Positions 33,573 to 46,052 of a DNA stretch of 64,000 bases are shown in pieces. The stretch comes from Galerina marginata (Eukaryota; Basidiomycota; Agaricomycetes; Agaricales; Galerinaceae). The stretch is from positions 496,001-560,000 of the forward strand of contig JAECYW010000002.1 in the NCBI GenBank assembly GCA_023014335.1. Direction: 5' to 3'. Within the stretch, counting starts at the first letter, position 1. The number at the start of each line of letters is the position of its first letter. A model generated the notes under the pieces. The model was not told the DNA's origin and did not search any database. It worked only from the letters and a program-made list of their open reading frames with translations. The translations under genes and the position numbers were made by a program.

Positions 33573-36500
33573 TCATGATGTTTGACGGGGGGAAGAAAAT
33601 AGCGAGAACACTTTCTCCGCATTGTTCTTGTACTTCTTCAATTTCTTGCTCTTGTGCTTGGTGTCAGCCCCATTTGCTTGTGGTGAACTTCTCGCATCAG
33701 CAGCGTCAACGAAGACAGCTGACTGACCGTTGCCAGATTGATCAGAAGAATGACTTTGAGCGCCAACCGACATGGCCGACTCTTTTGACTTCAGCGAATG
33801 CGGCGTATTGAAGGTGCTTCCAACCGAAAGTGAAGGACTGAGGCCGGAGGTGGATGCACCGGAGAGCGTATTCGAATTGGACGCCGACTGGGACACGGAC
33901 CTCGCAGACTTCGCATATGAAGAAGGGGGCGGAGATTTGGGCCGCAGGAACTGCCTTGGGTTTTTGCGGAAGTTGAGACCCGCACCAGTCCTCCCTCGCC
34001 TCTGTGTAGGCGAAGGGGAACCTGTTTCCGAAGCTGTCAAGCCTGATGCAGCAGACATGCCAGAAACAGATCTCGGCTGCTGTCCGTTTCTCGATGGCGT
34101 CGACGCTTTACGGAAAACAGCAAGGCGATAGCGGTCAACAACACCACGAGCAAAGAGACTCGTGCCCTTGGCTCCGTTCCTGTCTTCGCCGTCTGCAGCC
34201 TCGATGAAGTCCCAGTCATCATCTTCCTTCTCTGCCTCCGTCGCCTCGGTATCTTCGTCGACGGCGTCGGAAAGATAGCGATCCAGAGCAGGAACGCCTG
34301 ACTTCTCCCGCCGAGGGCGACCACCAGCGCGAACGTTGGCAACTTGACGGTGCGGTGCCACCTTCGGAGGCGGTGTCGCTCTTCCACCTAATTCCTTGCT
34401 CGGAGGAGCAACAGCTTCTGGTTCTGCTGTTGTTGGCTGGGCTGTTGAAAGATCTTGGCTTGTTCGTCGTGTCGGCACGTCTTCAATTTCGGGTTCCTCC
34501 GTAATGGGAACTTCCTTGATTTCTTCGACTGGTGGTGATACCTCTGTTGGAGCAACCTCTGCTGGTGGTGCTGGTTCTGGCTCCGTAACAGGAGGGAGAG
34601 GAGCAGGCCGGGCTTCAGGTGTTTTGGGCTCAGCGGACTCTTCCTGTGAGACCTCGTCGGGCAGCAGAGTCGTGCTATCAACATCAGGTGCCTTTGGTGA
34701 CAATCCCCTGAGCACCGAGAAGTTGTCTCCATCCTCCTCATCAACACTCTCCTCCGAGCCGTCCGAACCGTCCTCGTCCTCCTCGTCGTCAATGAGAACG
34801 GAATGCCGTCCTTTGAAGGAATACCCATCGAATAGATCAACGCCGTTCTCAACCGGTGGCTGAGGTTGTGGGCGGATCGAAGAACTGCGAGACTGAGACG
34901 GGGTCGTGTTGGTCTCCTCACCATCGGTGCGGTCTGTATCGGTCTGTGGCTCTTGATCGGTGTCCATAGCTTCGTTCTCGTTGAAATCATCTAGAACAGG
35001 CTCCATGTCAAGGAAAGTTTCGTCAAAGTTCTGGGTATCGCTGGCGTGGTCGGTAGGAGGGATATATGGGGCTGGTAGGGATGTTTAAAAATTAACTTTC
35101 AGGAAAGAGAGATACAGGCAGCGAACTCACGTATATAGCGTTTATAATACACATGAGACCAGTCACTATTGAAAACGGGTCAGTCAACCTTCAACACAAA
35201 TATAGACGACCATAGACACACATCATCGAGAAATAGGGATGCCTTTTGATTCTAGGTTCGCATATCCGCAGCGTAGGCACCCGTTGGAGAAGCTAAAGAC
35301 AAAAAGTAAGAAAGAGGACAGAAGCAAACGTCGGGGAAACATACTCCGCGAATTAAACTCTTCGTATCCTGATCAATAGCTCTATCGTCCGGGAATTTCA
35401 ATTCGTCCTGAAGAACCCGGACATACATGTCCGAATGGTTGTCCGCCCAGAAAGGTGTCTTCAAAGAGCATCATCAGCAAACGTCTCTCGACAGAAGAAA
35501 ACAACTCACAACCCCAGTCAGCATCTCATAAAGCATCGTACCGAAACTCCACCAATCGACTTCGTAGCTATACGGCGAGCCCTGAATAACCTCAGGCGCG
35601 AGGTACTCCGCCGTCCCACAAAATGTCCCCGTAGAATCAGTGTGTCCGATCGGTTGCCCGGGCCAGCCAAGTGCGAGCTCGCCCATCCGGTCGGGCTTCA
35701 TCCACGGCGGCGACGTAGGCTGAGGAGTCCCAGGAACGGACGAGTAAAATTCGCTGCCATGCGAGCCGGAAGGCGTCAGAGGAGCAGACGAGGAGTTATG
35801 CGGCCGTGGGAACTCTTTTGAGAGCCCAAAGTCAGTGAGGACGATGTGCCCGTCGCCGCCGATGAGGATGTTTTCGGGCTTGAGGTCGCGGTAGATCACA
35901 CCCGCTGCATGCAGGCCTTCGACACCTTCGACTATCTCCGCAGCGTAGAAACGGGCACGGTCGCGGCCCAGGCGACCCCAACGTGCAAGCTGGGTGGCAA
36001 GGTCACCTCCAGGGTGGAAATCCTGATACCGAAAAAATGCTCAGCCAAAGAAATTTCACAAACCTTGACAGAAAGAACGTACCATAACCAAAAACAAGTT
36101 CTCCTTGTCATGGAAGCTCCACCACAACTTAACGACAAAAGGATCCCTGCCCTCCGCAGCCATCCGCTTCAAAACAGCCTGCTCGGTGAGCGTATGCTGC
36201 AACTCCTGGTGCGCCAGCACATGCCTCTTCGTGATCGCCTTGAGCGCGAACAGGTCCTGCGTCGTCTTATGCCGGACCAGCAGCACTTTGCCCGCACATC
36301 CCTTCCCAAGCACGCGCATCATCTCAAAGTCGTCAATGACGACCTTGCGCTGCGACTTCTTGGGCTCTTTGTCTTTGGGCGTACCGGTGCCAGACGTAGA
36401 CCGCTTTTTGCGCCGGCGGCCAATCTTGCCCCCGTGGAAGGCGGAAGAAGAGGAGTCGTCGCCCGTCAGTGACTCGGCGCCGCTCTGGCTTGGGACGGAT

Positions 36501-38298
36501 GAGGTATAAGCCCTGGAAATGCGATGCGACCTGTCCGGTTCGGCGGACTGCGATCTATGCATGCGGTTTGACGCCGGCATGTCGGTTGCCATTGGTGTTG
36601 GTGGGACGGGCTCTGCTTCGTCTTGAGTAGCCTCGACAGTCGAAACTTTATCAGCTTCATCGGATGGTCCGGCGGATTCAGCATCGACAGGTTCCGGTTG
36701 AACAGCAGTCGTATCAGTTGCATTATTGGCTTTTGACGGATGTCCTTCAGGCTTCTCCGGCTCTTCCACCTCTTCTATGATGTCAACGTCCATTCTAGAA
36801 GGATCGGTTTCAACCTCCTCCTCCTCTCCGTGTTTTTCCACATGACTCGAAAGCTGGTCAGTGTCCACCTCCATAATGCTGCCAGTTTCACTTGGGGCAA
36901 CACTATTACCAACACTAGCGCCCCCCTTGGCATTTTCCTTCTCTTTCGATGGGATGCCCACATGAGCAGCCAGGTCGGATCGAACCCGCTTAATAGCTCG
37001 CTCCACACGGACACTCTCCAAATCATCTGTGCGGACACGCACGAATCGTTTCCAGAGGCGGTCCATCCTTAGAGCAGGGGTGTTGGAGATCGTAGTCAGA
37101 TACGCAGCGATGGCAGTAGATGATGGCGTCGCATTGGAAGTGGTGCTCCCATTCATATGGTCAGGGTCGTCGCCGCCACCGCTGGTGGGTAAGTCGCCGT
37201 TAATCGAGGTGAACGAGCCAAACGGGTCATTTGACTCTCTGCCTGGTGTAGTGAGAGGGGTGGGCAGACCCGTAGTGAACGAGCTCGCGTTTTGTGACCG
37301 CCTGCCGTTGCCATTAAGCTTTTGAGACTTGACAGTCGGGGACGCGAGGCGCGAGAGTGTGTTGAGGAAGGTAGATTTGCGTTTGGGAGGCGCTGGCAAG
37401 GTATTGGGGTTGATGGGTAGGGCGGGTATCTTGACATTGGGGTGAGACTGGCGAAGCTTGAGGTCCAGCTCGACGAGCTCCATCGCGGTGCGGGTCAAGG
37501 TAAGGTTGTGGGTAGGTGCTGTGGAAGAATGTTTAGCATACGTTGTGCAGGCAATAGGGCATGTGTTCCCAATATAGAACGGGTATCAAGAAAACGAAAA
37601 GAAGAGAAAAGGTGACACGGTCGTACACAGCCATAAAAGTGACGATGATGGTGAGATCATGGGTAGATTGATCATGGGTGTGAAAAAGAGCACGATGGAC
37701 AGGCCAAAGATCCGGGGCAGGTGGCAGGTTGAAGCCACTTAGAAAAAGAAGAAGTCTACTCACTCTTTATATAAAGGCTGTAGGAGAGAGAATCGTAAGG
37801 CGTCTCAGCGACACTAACGCTCCAGGGTCCGTCTTGGGTATCCATACGGACGGGGCCTCGTCTAGAGGACGATGGGAGATTGGTATCGAGGGCCTTCATA
37901 TTAATATCAACTGCAGGATCAACGGTCGTGGGTTGTTCGATTGGTAGGGGGTTGTCGGTCGTGTCGGTGATGTTTGAGGGTGGGGGTAGGGGTTGGGTGG
38001 TTGTAGCTTGCGATTCGCGTTCAAAGAAAGACAAGTTGGTGACACTAAATCGACCAGCTCTGTGCTGTCTGCGTCTGGTGGTGTATGTTCGAGTTGTATC
38101 AATGCTCTTCCGAGTTGGAACAGCAGTTCGACCAAGGGTGAGTGGCTGAGCGCGTATATCCTCAGGTTCCTCTTCCGAGTATCTAAGCGCCGACCGGAAT
38201 CCGAAAACGGTACCAAACTTTCTCCTCTGCGCGACGGGGATGTTGTATGTTGCTGGCGAGTTGTCGAGACTGGGTGGTGTGAGCTCAGCGCTTGGCAT
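33573..38298 (-). CDS. PX-domain AGC-family Ser/Thr protein kinase
   Basis: About 1,400 residues in at least six exons from ATG 38298. A disordered N-terminus leads to a PX-like domain split by a long intron: 'GPWSVSVAETPYDSLSYSLYIK' joined to 'TPTHNLTLTRTAMEL', then 'KLRQSHPNVKIPALP'. A 350-residue linker precedes the kinase: glycine loop 'LGKGCAGKVLLV', 'FALKAITKRHV' (ATP Lys), 'VIYRDLKPENIL', 'LTDFGLSKEF', 'GTFCGTAEYLAPEVIQG', 'SYEVDWWSFGTMLYEML'. Between DFG and the TFCGT phospho-site lies an unusual insert of about 60 residues rich in Ser/Pro. A hydrophobic-motif-like 'NFDETFLDMEP' is followed by a 450-residue Glu/Ser/Pro-rich tail. PX suggests recruitment to phosphoinositide membranes, as in SGK3; the TOR/PDK1-type regulation usual for AGC kinases is likely. 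Confidence 0.88.
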
Positions 38299-40877
38299 AC
38301 GTTGCTGAACAAGACGGGCGCTGGTTTGCTAAAGACCTCTTTGCACGTCGAACGATGTGAACGATGGCCTGGACGGTGTCAAGAACGTTGCTGTCGATAT
38401 ATGCGGTTGAAAAGAGATCGGACAGAATGGGTGCAGGAGCAGGCTGGGGTGTGTTGGACTTCTGGACAGGCCACGAGTTTCTCTGCCTCGAGGCCGCAGG
38501 AACCAAATTTGTAGGGGCCCAACCCAAGCTTATCTGTCCGCCTGGAAGTCGAACAGTGCTGCGGGAGTAAAAGGAGTGTAGAAAGTAATATATACCAGAG
38601 CTTGTCAAGAAAGGTGGAATGCGAGGAAGAAACAATGCTGTGTTGCGTCCAAATCCGAGCCCCCTATCACGACAGCTTTATTTGCTTCTTGTTTTTATTT
38701 CCTTTTTCCCTCTCTTTCTTTCTCAACACAACAACGCTTGCAGGGCTTTCATGAAATCCATGCCCCAGCCCAATTAGAAACATGCTGTGGAGATGTCTAT
38801 CTTATGAGTCATGCCTGATACGCTCTACACCCAAATGTCTTGCTGTGCTGCGGCAAGGCTGATGGTTCGCGCTCGCCTGGCGCCATCGATAACGCACGCT
38901 ATCTGCCTCAGGAATGAACCAACTTGGGGAACTTTCAACTGTATTTTCGCTCCTACATGTAGTCGGTGGCGGAAGTCCCTCCACAGTCGACTCCAACATC
39001 TTATCATAAACCCATAAACAAGCCACGAGTTTATTTAATGATGACCTCAGCGCATCTATTATCATTAACAACAGCCTCCGTCTGAAGTAATAGCCTTTGT
39101 GGGTCTCCTCGTCATGCATCGACAATTGGAGCGACCAAAAGAGAATTGACAACCCACATGCTTGTCCTCACAGCAGTACTCTACGATTCGGCAATCTGCA
39201 ACTCTCATGCTTTCCCAATGCCCGAGCTTTCTCCCGACAAAAGCACGAGAAAATCAATGCGGGAACACGGCGATCCCAAATTTCTCCAGAAAGGCAACGC
39301 CAGGGCACGGAAGCAACAGACTCAGATGGGGACCTCAGTGCATATGTCCGTCTTTTTCCGTCTGCTGATCCATCATCACGATCGTGTGTGTGTGCCCGTG
39401 CCACCCGTCCCGAGGCTCCCCACCCTAGCTTAGAGGGAATCATTCATGTGTAATTCGTCCAAGTTCGCCTACTACCCATACAGCTTACCCGCCGTTCCTG
39501 TTATTCACGTTCTTCTACTAGGCAGATGCGACCCAGCCACCTCGGAATCCAAGGTCTAGAACACGACTTCCAAGCTCAGACGAGTAACAATTACATCCTT
39601 CTTGCACCCTTCTCAAGTTCTATCCACGGTCATAGACGGCAGATATAAAGATAGGAATCAGCTGACGCTGTGAATCCCCAAAGTTTTTGTGCAATGTACG
39701 CCGCAGCAACAAAAGCACCCCCAAAGAACAAAGATTTTACGTCCTGCAGAGGTATTATTGTCTGTCTGCATATTGACGCGAACTCTACGGGACCGCTTCG
39801 ACCCGCTAGTGGTCACCTATAAACCATATTTAGATCCGGACCTACTCTGCCCTGCTGCACCTACAGGCTTCAGGTGAACTTGCAGCATTTTCTTCAGGCA
39901 TGGATGGTCAGGGTTTGTTGTGAGACTCTCTAGAATCGCATCCAGGCCTCTGTGGGCACAGTACGATATACTTTGGATAACTTAGAGCAAAAACGGCACC
40001 TACTTGGCCTCGGTTCCCGAGGCTGAGCACTTGCTCCAAGGAGTTGGGATCCCTTGCCAACCAGCGAAACTCAAGAAAGGCGCGGGACCCTTCAAAATGC
40101 GTTCAATCCAATTCGACTTTCTTCAAGGTCATGGCATATTGCCATATTCCAGTTGCATTTAACTCCTTATCTGTCTGGCGTCAAACTATTATGTCGCCTT
40201 ATAATGAATATTCCGATGCCCACCCACCACCATCTAAATATCCGTACCCCCGTACAGCATAAGCCACCGTCAAACATCCAACCTGCCTGCTAAAACCATA
40301 GCCCTACCGGCCTCCTATTTTAGCCAATTAAACCGCTTCGGTGGATGAACTTCATTTGTCCTGTGTCCAATCAACAGTCAGAAATTGGTCATCATCGAGC
40401 AGCTGGATTGTACGGTGTTGTTCGTCGCAATTCTTCAAGACGATCCAGGGACATTGAGAACCAAGCTATGATCATTGTCAATTAACGGACCTCGGAACCA
40501 AATCGTGCAACTAAAAATATTTGAATTGAATTGAATCGCGGAAGAGCGGGGTCGGCTCAAATAAACTTTCTGATCTTAAAGATCTACCCTATCAGCCGCC
40601 CAGTGGTCTTCAGCACCATGAGCAAGTTATCGCGCAACAAAACCCACTTCCTACTAATACCATAGACGAATGCCTACAAACGCTCTCTGACACGCCGTAT
40701 CTCCCCTGTCATTCTAGAAACACGTCGGATATGAAAAAGCGCGAGAAAAGATCAGCAAGACGCGATTACACGTGACTTTCAACGCGTTTATGGACAACCG
40801 CGTGTATAAATTTCGTTTGTATTTCATCAACTTACATAAATACCCTGTCCGCGCTCCTTTCCACTTTCCACTCGTTT
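38299..40877. other. Long divergent intergenic region (kinase / homeobox)
   Basis: About 2.6 kb between two divergently oriented genes, by far the longest gene-free stretch in the window. Open frames are short or begin without ATG and carry no motif. A short GAATT-type repeat (three GAATT units, near 40525) and AT-rich patches are the only local features. It probably holds both promoters, and regulatory genes such as homeobox factors often have long upstream regions. Confidence 0.45.
40805..40812 (+). promoter_or_regulatory. TATA box of the homeobox gene
   Basis: TATAAATT, 73 bp upstream of the ATG at 40878. Confidence 0.6.
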
Positions 40878-42063
40878 ATGCCCCCGCTCGCTATGAATTC
40901 CAGTCCCCTGCCCACCATTCTGCCACCGGCGCCCCTTTCGAGGACGTTGTCGTCCACCAGCTTCTCATCGGAGGACGATGCATCCATGACCTCGAGCACT
41001 GTCACGGTCATTAGCAGCTCGCGTCGGACACGAAAAAGGTTTACCAATGCCCAGCTCACGATGCTCGAGAACCTTTTCCATCAAAACTCGCATCCGTCGC
41101 GTGAGGACCGTGAGGCTGTTGCTAAAGCAGGTGGAATGTTAGTGGCCTTCATTTCGCGTATATCGAACGCGACGCGTTTCCATTTACTGACGCGCTTTTG
41201 TCCGATATTTCAGGGAAATAAAATCTGTGACAATATGGTTCCAAAACAAACGGCAGACGGAGCGTAAGACTGCTGCATCGAATAATGGCTCAGGTAACGC
41301 CAACGGCGCGTCCAACATCGTCCCCAACATCACCAGCACGCTGCACACCTTCAGCCTGCACAACGGCTCCCAGAGCACCTCACGTACTTCATCCCCACCT
41401 TTCAGCGTGAGCAGCCGCACCTCCGGCTCTACCACCTCTTCGCGTCCCTCTCTCGACCGCGTCGCCTCACGTACCGAGCTGCGTGTCGCTGCACCACGGA
41501 CACCCTCGAGACGACCCACCGCTACCGGTGCAATCTGGGACAACATGCCCTCCTCACCCCTAGCCCCACCTATTAGCCCCCCGGCCCGGGAGTTTATTGA
41601 TTTCGGCAAGAACGCGAAGACACGAAGGACGCTCGAATGGGCATGTGCCGCTGCGCGTCTAGCGGACAAAGACGGCTACGCAAGTGGCATGACCGCGGGG
41701 TTTAGTGGTGTGTCCGGCGCTTCTTCGACCGAGCGTAATCGCGACTCTGGCTCAGGAGGCTCGAAAGCCCGAGGACGGATAGTGCATCGAGAAAAGAGCC
41801 ATGGTCGCTTGCCGAAAAGGGAGGACACGTCGTCTGACAACGCGGATATGGATATGACGGATGACGAGGACCACGAAGCCATCACACCCCCTAGTACATG
41901 GGGCAAAGACGATTGGAGATGGTCGGCGACTGGCGATGGGACCCATACCAGCCTTACGGCCATGGCTGCCGCCACAGCGAACGGAGAGTTGCCGAAGGGC
42001 GTCGATGACGATGATATGTTCAAGGCTGCTTTAGCTCTATGTGGGCTCGGGCGTCGGACATGA
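40878..42063 (+). CDS. Homeodomain transcription factor
   Basis: Two exons, 40878-41137 and 41214-42063, give 369 residues. The homeodomain (about residues 48-107) reads 'RRTRKRFTNAQLTMLENLF', 'SHPSREDREAVAKAGGMEI', and recognition helix 'KSVTIWFQNKRQTERK' with the invariant W-F-x-N-x-R. The 76-bp intron splits the Met codon just before helix 3. The spacing is the typical 60-residue class, not TALE. Upstream is a short Ser/Pro-rich stretch. Downstream is a long low-complexity region with 'GAIWDNMPSSPLAPP', a conserved-looking 'EFIDFGKNAKTRRTLEWACAAARLA' and an acidic 'DMDMTDDEDHE'. It resembles the homeodomain factors that control fruiting-body development in mushrooms; which member is not resolved. 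It should act in the nucleus. Confidence 0.9.
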
Positions 42064-42536
42064 AATTCTTTCTGTAATGAACTACGAGCTGGTAACGAAC
42101 TATTTAAAAATACTGCGATTCTTCGGAGGGAACGGGGTGCGGGTGGGGGCAAAGCGGGGCTTATGTTGCACCTTTGGTTAGTTTAATGGTGCACAGCGTC
42201 CGTTGGGTTGTTCGAGTTTCGCTTTACCTAACTTGCTTCATGCATGGTTGCTTAGTGCTTCTTTCGTTGCAGAATTTTTCAAACAAATTTCCCCTCCTTG
42301 ACCTTCGCCCTTCCTCTTCCTTCACCCTCGCAGAACGCGATGAATGACACCAATGAAGTTGAATACCTACGATCAATGAGAAGATACAAACCCGAATACC
42401 CTGTCACGTCTGTAGCCTTGCAAGTTTATATATTCAGATATCTTTGTTTGTAGCATAACTACCCATTGCATATGTTGATTTGCTGTGTTGTCCTCTCCTC
42501 AACCTCGCAAAATAGCACCAGGACACTGGTTCAAGG
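42064..42536. other. Convergent intergenic region
   Basis: 473 bp between the 3' ends of the homeobox gene and the aldehyde dehydrogenase. No gene or repeat is seen; it presumably contains both terminator regions. Confidence 0.45.
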
Positions 42537-45048
42537 TCAGAGTGGCCAATCAAGCTTCTCTCCAAAATTCCAATGAACGGCTTTGACTGATACATACTCT
42601 TCTAGAGCATAGCTGCCAAGTTCACGACCTAGCAAACGAATGATGCACCGTTGCACGACAAAAGTCATTACGCAAGTTTTGCATGATGCACTGGAACTAT
42701 GTTGACGTACCGATACCAGATTGCTTCTTCCCTCCGAATGGGACATTGTTATTCAAGAAAATGTATTGATTTACCCAGACGGTCCCTGCCTCTAGCGCGG
42801 ATGATACACGCATGCATTGGTTGGCATCCTCTAACAACGTAAATGTTAGAAATCGAAATGGACTTTCACTGTTGTCGACATTGCAGATGGCTTCGACCAC
42901 TTACTTGAATGCAAGCCGGCTCCGAGACCGTATGTTGTGTCGTTTGCAAGGGATATGGCCTCTTCCTCTGTTTTGAACATTCCGACACAAAGGACTGGCC
43001 CGAAAATCTATTTCCATGTTCTGATTAGCGGGCTGGGCCGGGAGTTGGATGGAAATTAATGCGCCACCTCTTCTTTAACCTTTTGCATACGACAAGAAGA
43101 GGTTAATTATCGAGCCTATTAACCCTGCTAATTTGAAAGCTTACGATCGTCATCTCCGGCCGAATATTGGTGAAAACTGGATAAATAAATGAACACTATA
43201 TGGTTTGATGGCCTGGTGAAATAAAACGCACTGATAGGGTCAATATAATACCCTTTTCCAGTCCTTTTTTCACCTCCGATAATAGTCGTAGCTCCTTGTG
43301 ATTTTCCAGATTCGACATATGCCCACACCTTATCATACTGGGTCTTCGAGATCTACAAAGAGAACGGATAAAGCACTCAGCAATGAAGATAATCCTGCCC
43401 CCCAGCAGTATGATATCGTACCAGAGGCCCACCATGAGTTTTTTCATCCAAACCATTCCCCATAATTTGCTTCTTGACCTTAGTTACAAGTAAATCCAAA
43501 AACTTTTCATAGACGGTGTCTTGAATGTAAACACGTGAACCAGCGATGCAATCTTGACCGGAATTGAAGCACATCCCGATGGCAGCCCAGCTGGATGCTG
43601 AAGAAATGAATTAGCTAGGCTATAGTTGTTTTGACTTCTGGTTGACCTTGTTCCAAGTCAGCGGACTCAAAAATGAGATGTGGTGACTTTCCGCCGAGTT
43701 CCAAGGATACCTAAATAAGAAATTGCGCCACAATTCCAGATTAGATCTCAGACTTCCACCGATCATGCATTCATTTGATTATGCCCTTGCCTTTTTCAAG
43801 TTACTTTTTGCAGCTGCCTCCATTATCTTTCGCCCGGTGATTGTGGAACCTGTGAACGCGACTTTATCGACATCCAAATGGGCTGCTAGAGCTGCACCCC
43901 CGACTGGCCCAAGAGAAGGTAGGGTGTTGATAACGCCGGGAGGGAATCTGTCAAAAGGCCGATTATTATTATGGGAGAGACTGGATTAAACACGTGTTGA
44001 TCTACAAACCCTGCTTCTACTACCAGCTCTGAAAGTTTCTGCAGTGCCTCGTAAGCTATTTTCTCCAACTACCAGTTTTACTTAGAACGAACAAAAAAAC
44101 TTACAAGAGCGGTAAGGGGTGTTAGCTCCGATGGTTTCATCACGATAGTACATCCGACTGCGAGTGCTGGAGCCACCTTCCAGGCCCTAATTTTGGAGAA
44201 TACATCCAGCAACAATCTAAGACTCTATAGCATGAAATTTGACCCACCACATATTGATCGGGTAGTTCCAGGGAATTCTACGGATCATGAGCACAGAAAA
44301 ATCATGTAGCTGGTAAGCTTGAAATAATGCGTACATTTGTCCGCATACCCCGATGGGATCATGGCGAGTGAATGCAAGCTTGGCTTTGTTGTCTACCTCA
44401 ATGGTCTGCGAAGTTCTAGGTGAATTAGGCACCAAGAAGTGCTATAAGTTATCCTTCACACCTGCCCTGTTATTTTATCGGCCCATCCAGCATAATATCG
44501 CAAGCACTGGATAGTATCCGCGATATCCACGTCTCTGACACACGGAATGAATATCGAAAGGATCATCACGCAACCGCAGCTCCCATACCTTGCTATTTTT
44601 ACAGGTTTCCCGTTATTAAGAGTCTCAAGTTCTGCAAGATCTTGTGCATCACGTTCGATGAGGTCGGCGAGTTTGTTCATCAGCCTCGAGCGCTCGAAGC
44701 CTGTTACATTTTTTCCCCAGGTAGTTTGGAACGCCTTGCGCGCTGCGGCCACGGCGATATCAATGTCGGCAGAAGAGGCTATGGGGAGTTTAGCAGGAGA
44801 AATATGAGTACTACATACGTCGCTAACCGGCAACGACAGAGCAGATAACTTGCTCTGTTGCTGGGTTCAGGGCGCTGTTGTGGCCTGGCTTAATTATTTT
44901 ATCCATTAATAATTAGGACCAGTTCAACTGACTGGATGAGTTCTTCTGAGTCGACTGATGGAACGAATTCATTATTAATGAAGAGGCCGGTAGGAATGGT
45001 AAAGGTTTTATTCAGTTGGGCAACATGTATCTCGACGGTGAGAGTCAT
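42537..45048 (-). CDS. Aldehyde dehydrogenase (NAD(P)+-dependent), ALDH superfamily
   Basis: A multi-exon gene from ATG 45048 ([16 protein letters not shown]) to TGA 42537, about 500 residues. Landmarks in order: '[20 protein letters not shown]', '[13 protein letters not shown]', '[20 protein letters not shown]', '[20 protein letters not shown]', the cofactor loop '[14 protein letters not shown]', '[14 protein letters not shown]', the general-base '[12 protein letters not shown]', and the catalytic Cys in '[13 protein letters not shown]'. Then '[12 protein letters not shown]', '[19 protein letters not shown]', and the final exon '[20 protein letters not shown]'. All catalytic residues are present. 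The plan fits the class 1/2 ALDH family that oxidises aldehydes to acids in cytosol or mitochondria. No clear targeting peptide. Confidence 0.9.
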
Positions 45049-46052
45049 GGTGTATAGCGAAAAGAGAACCAGTTTGGGATTGGTATTGCCCATGAGAATC
45101 GTCATATGCGTTTCTTCCCACTGGCCACAATATGTACCAGGATGGTTTCTGATATTATTAATAGTTTAAATAGCCAGGTTTCCTTCGAGATCCGCGCTGT
45201 ACTAAGCCATGTTTTTGATTGGCCACTTAATGAAGTGAGGCCAAACCTCAAATCGGCGGCGTAAGTAATGCTTGAACGCGATTACCGACCAACAGGACAG
45301 TGAATGCATGGGAATGTTCGTCGTCAATGTAAGTACTGCCATTGACTGATAAAAAAATACACACCTGAGTCCTATTTGGCTGTAGGCTTAAATTTAAACT
45401 GATATCTGATTAAGCTTGCAAGCTTCTGCCAGTTCAGACAGATTCGCGCCGGACTCGGAGCAGGTTGGCAGAATGTCCAGCGATTCACTTGAAAGATTCC
45501 TTCAACCAACCTTCAACAGTTGAGGGGCAGGCAGACGCTTGCCTCTGAAGAAAACTTGGTTTAATCTAAGTTCAGGAATTCTGGGGGCTTGACACATATT
45601 GAACATTAGAGTAGAAGGCAAAATGGGAGGGAGGTTGGAGTGGACAGAGAGTGATCACATCCGAGTTCAGATTCCAGGACCTGCTCGGCATGTTCGTGAG
45701 ATACTATTATGTTATCAACCCTCTACCAAAATGGGTGTCGACATCGTTGAACTTCCTTCGCGTCAACTGTTCAAACGTTCAACCCCATCCATTATGATCA
45801 TCAACGCTCACCCAGTCGTTACTACCACTGGTTTCCGGCGGCAGCCTGAGCCGTGAAACGCGCCAGTAAAAGTCACGATCCTAGAAGTCGGTGAGATGTT
45901 CCGAAGGGTGAAGCCCCCGCTGTTTCCTTCGCCCTCCAAGACTGCCGGACAGTCCTGCAGTTTCTTCTTCTTTGTCCTCCGATTTCTCGAGGCCCCCATA
46001 GTTTAAGTAGCAGCAAGGTTGCTGCTACATTGATCACGATCTTTGAACGTCA
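45049..46052. other. Divergent intergenic region (ALDH / ABC transporter B)
   Basis: About 1.0 kb shared by two divergent promoters. On the ALDH side a TATTTAAA-like motif lies near 45160 (minus). A perfect short palindrome sits just before the ABC gene (46007-46028). The open frames at 45599-45999 lack motifs and are not called. Confidence 0.4.
46007..46028. repeat. Perfect inverted repeat 25 bp upstream of ABC transporter B
   Basis: Two 10-base arms, GTAGCAGCAA and its exact complement, are separated by GG. If transcribed, this would form a stable hairpin in the leader just ahead of the ATG at 46053; in DNA it could be a dimeric factor site. The other ABC copy shows no equivalent that I noticed. 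Confidence 0.5.
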
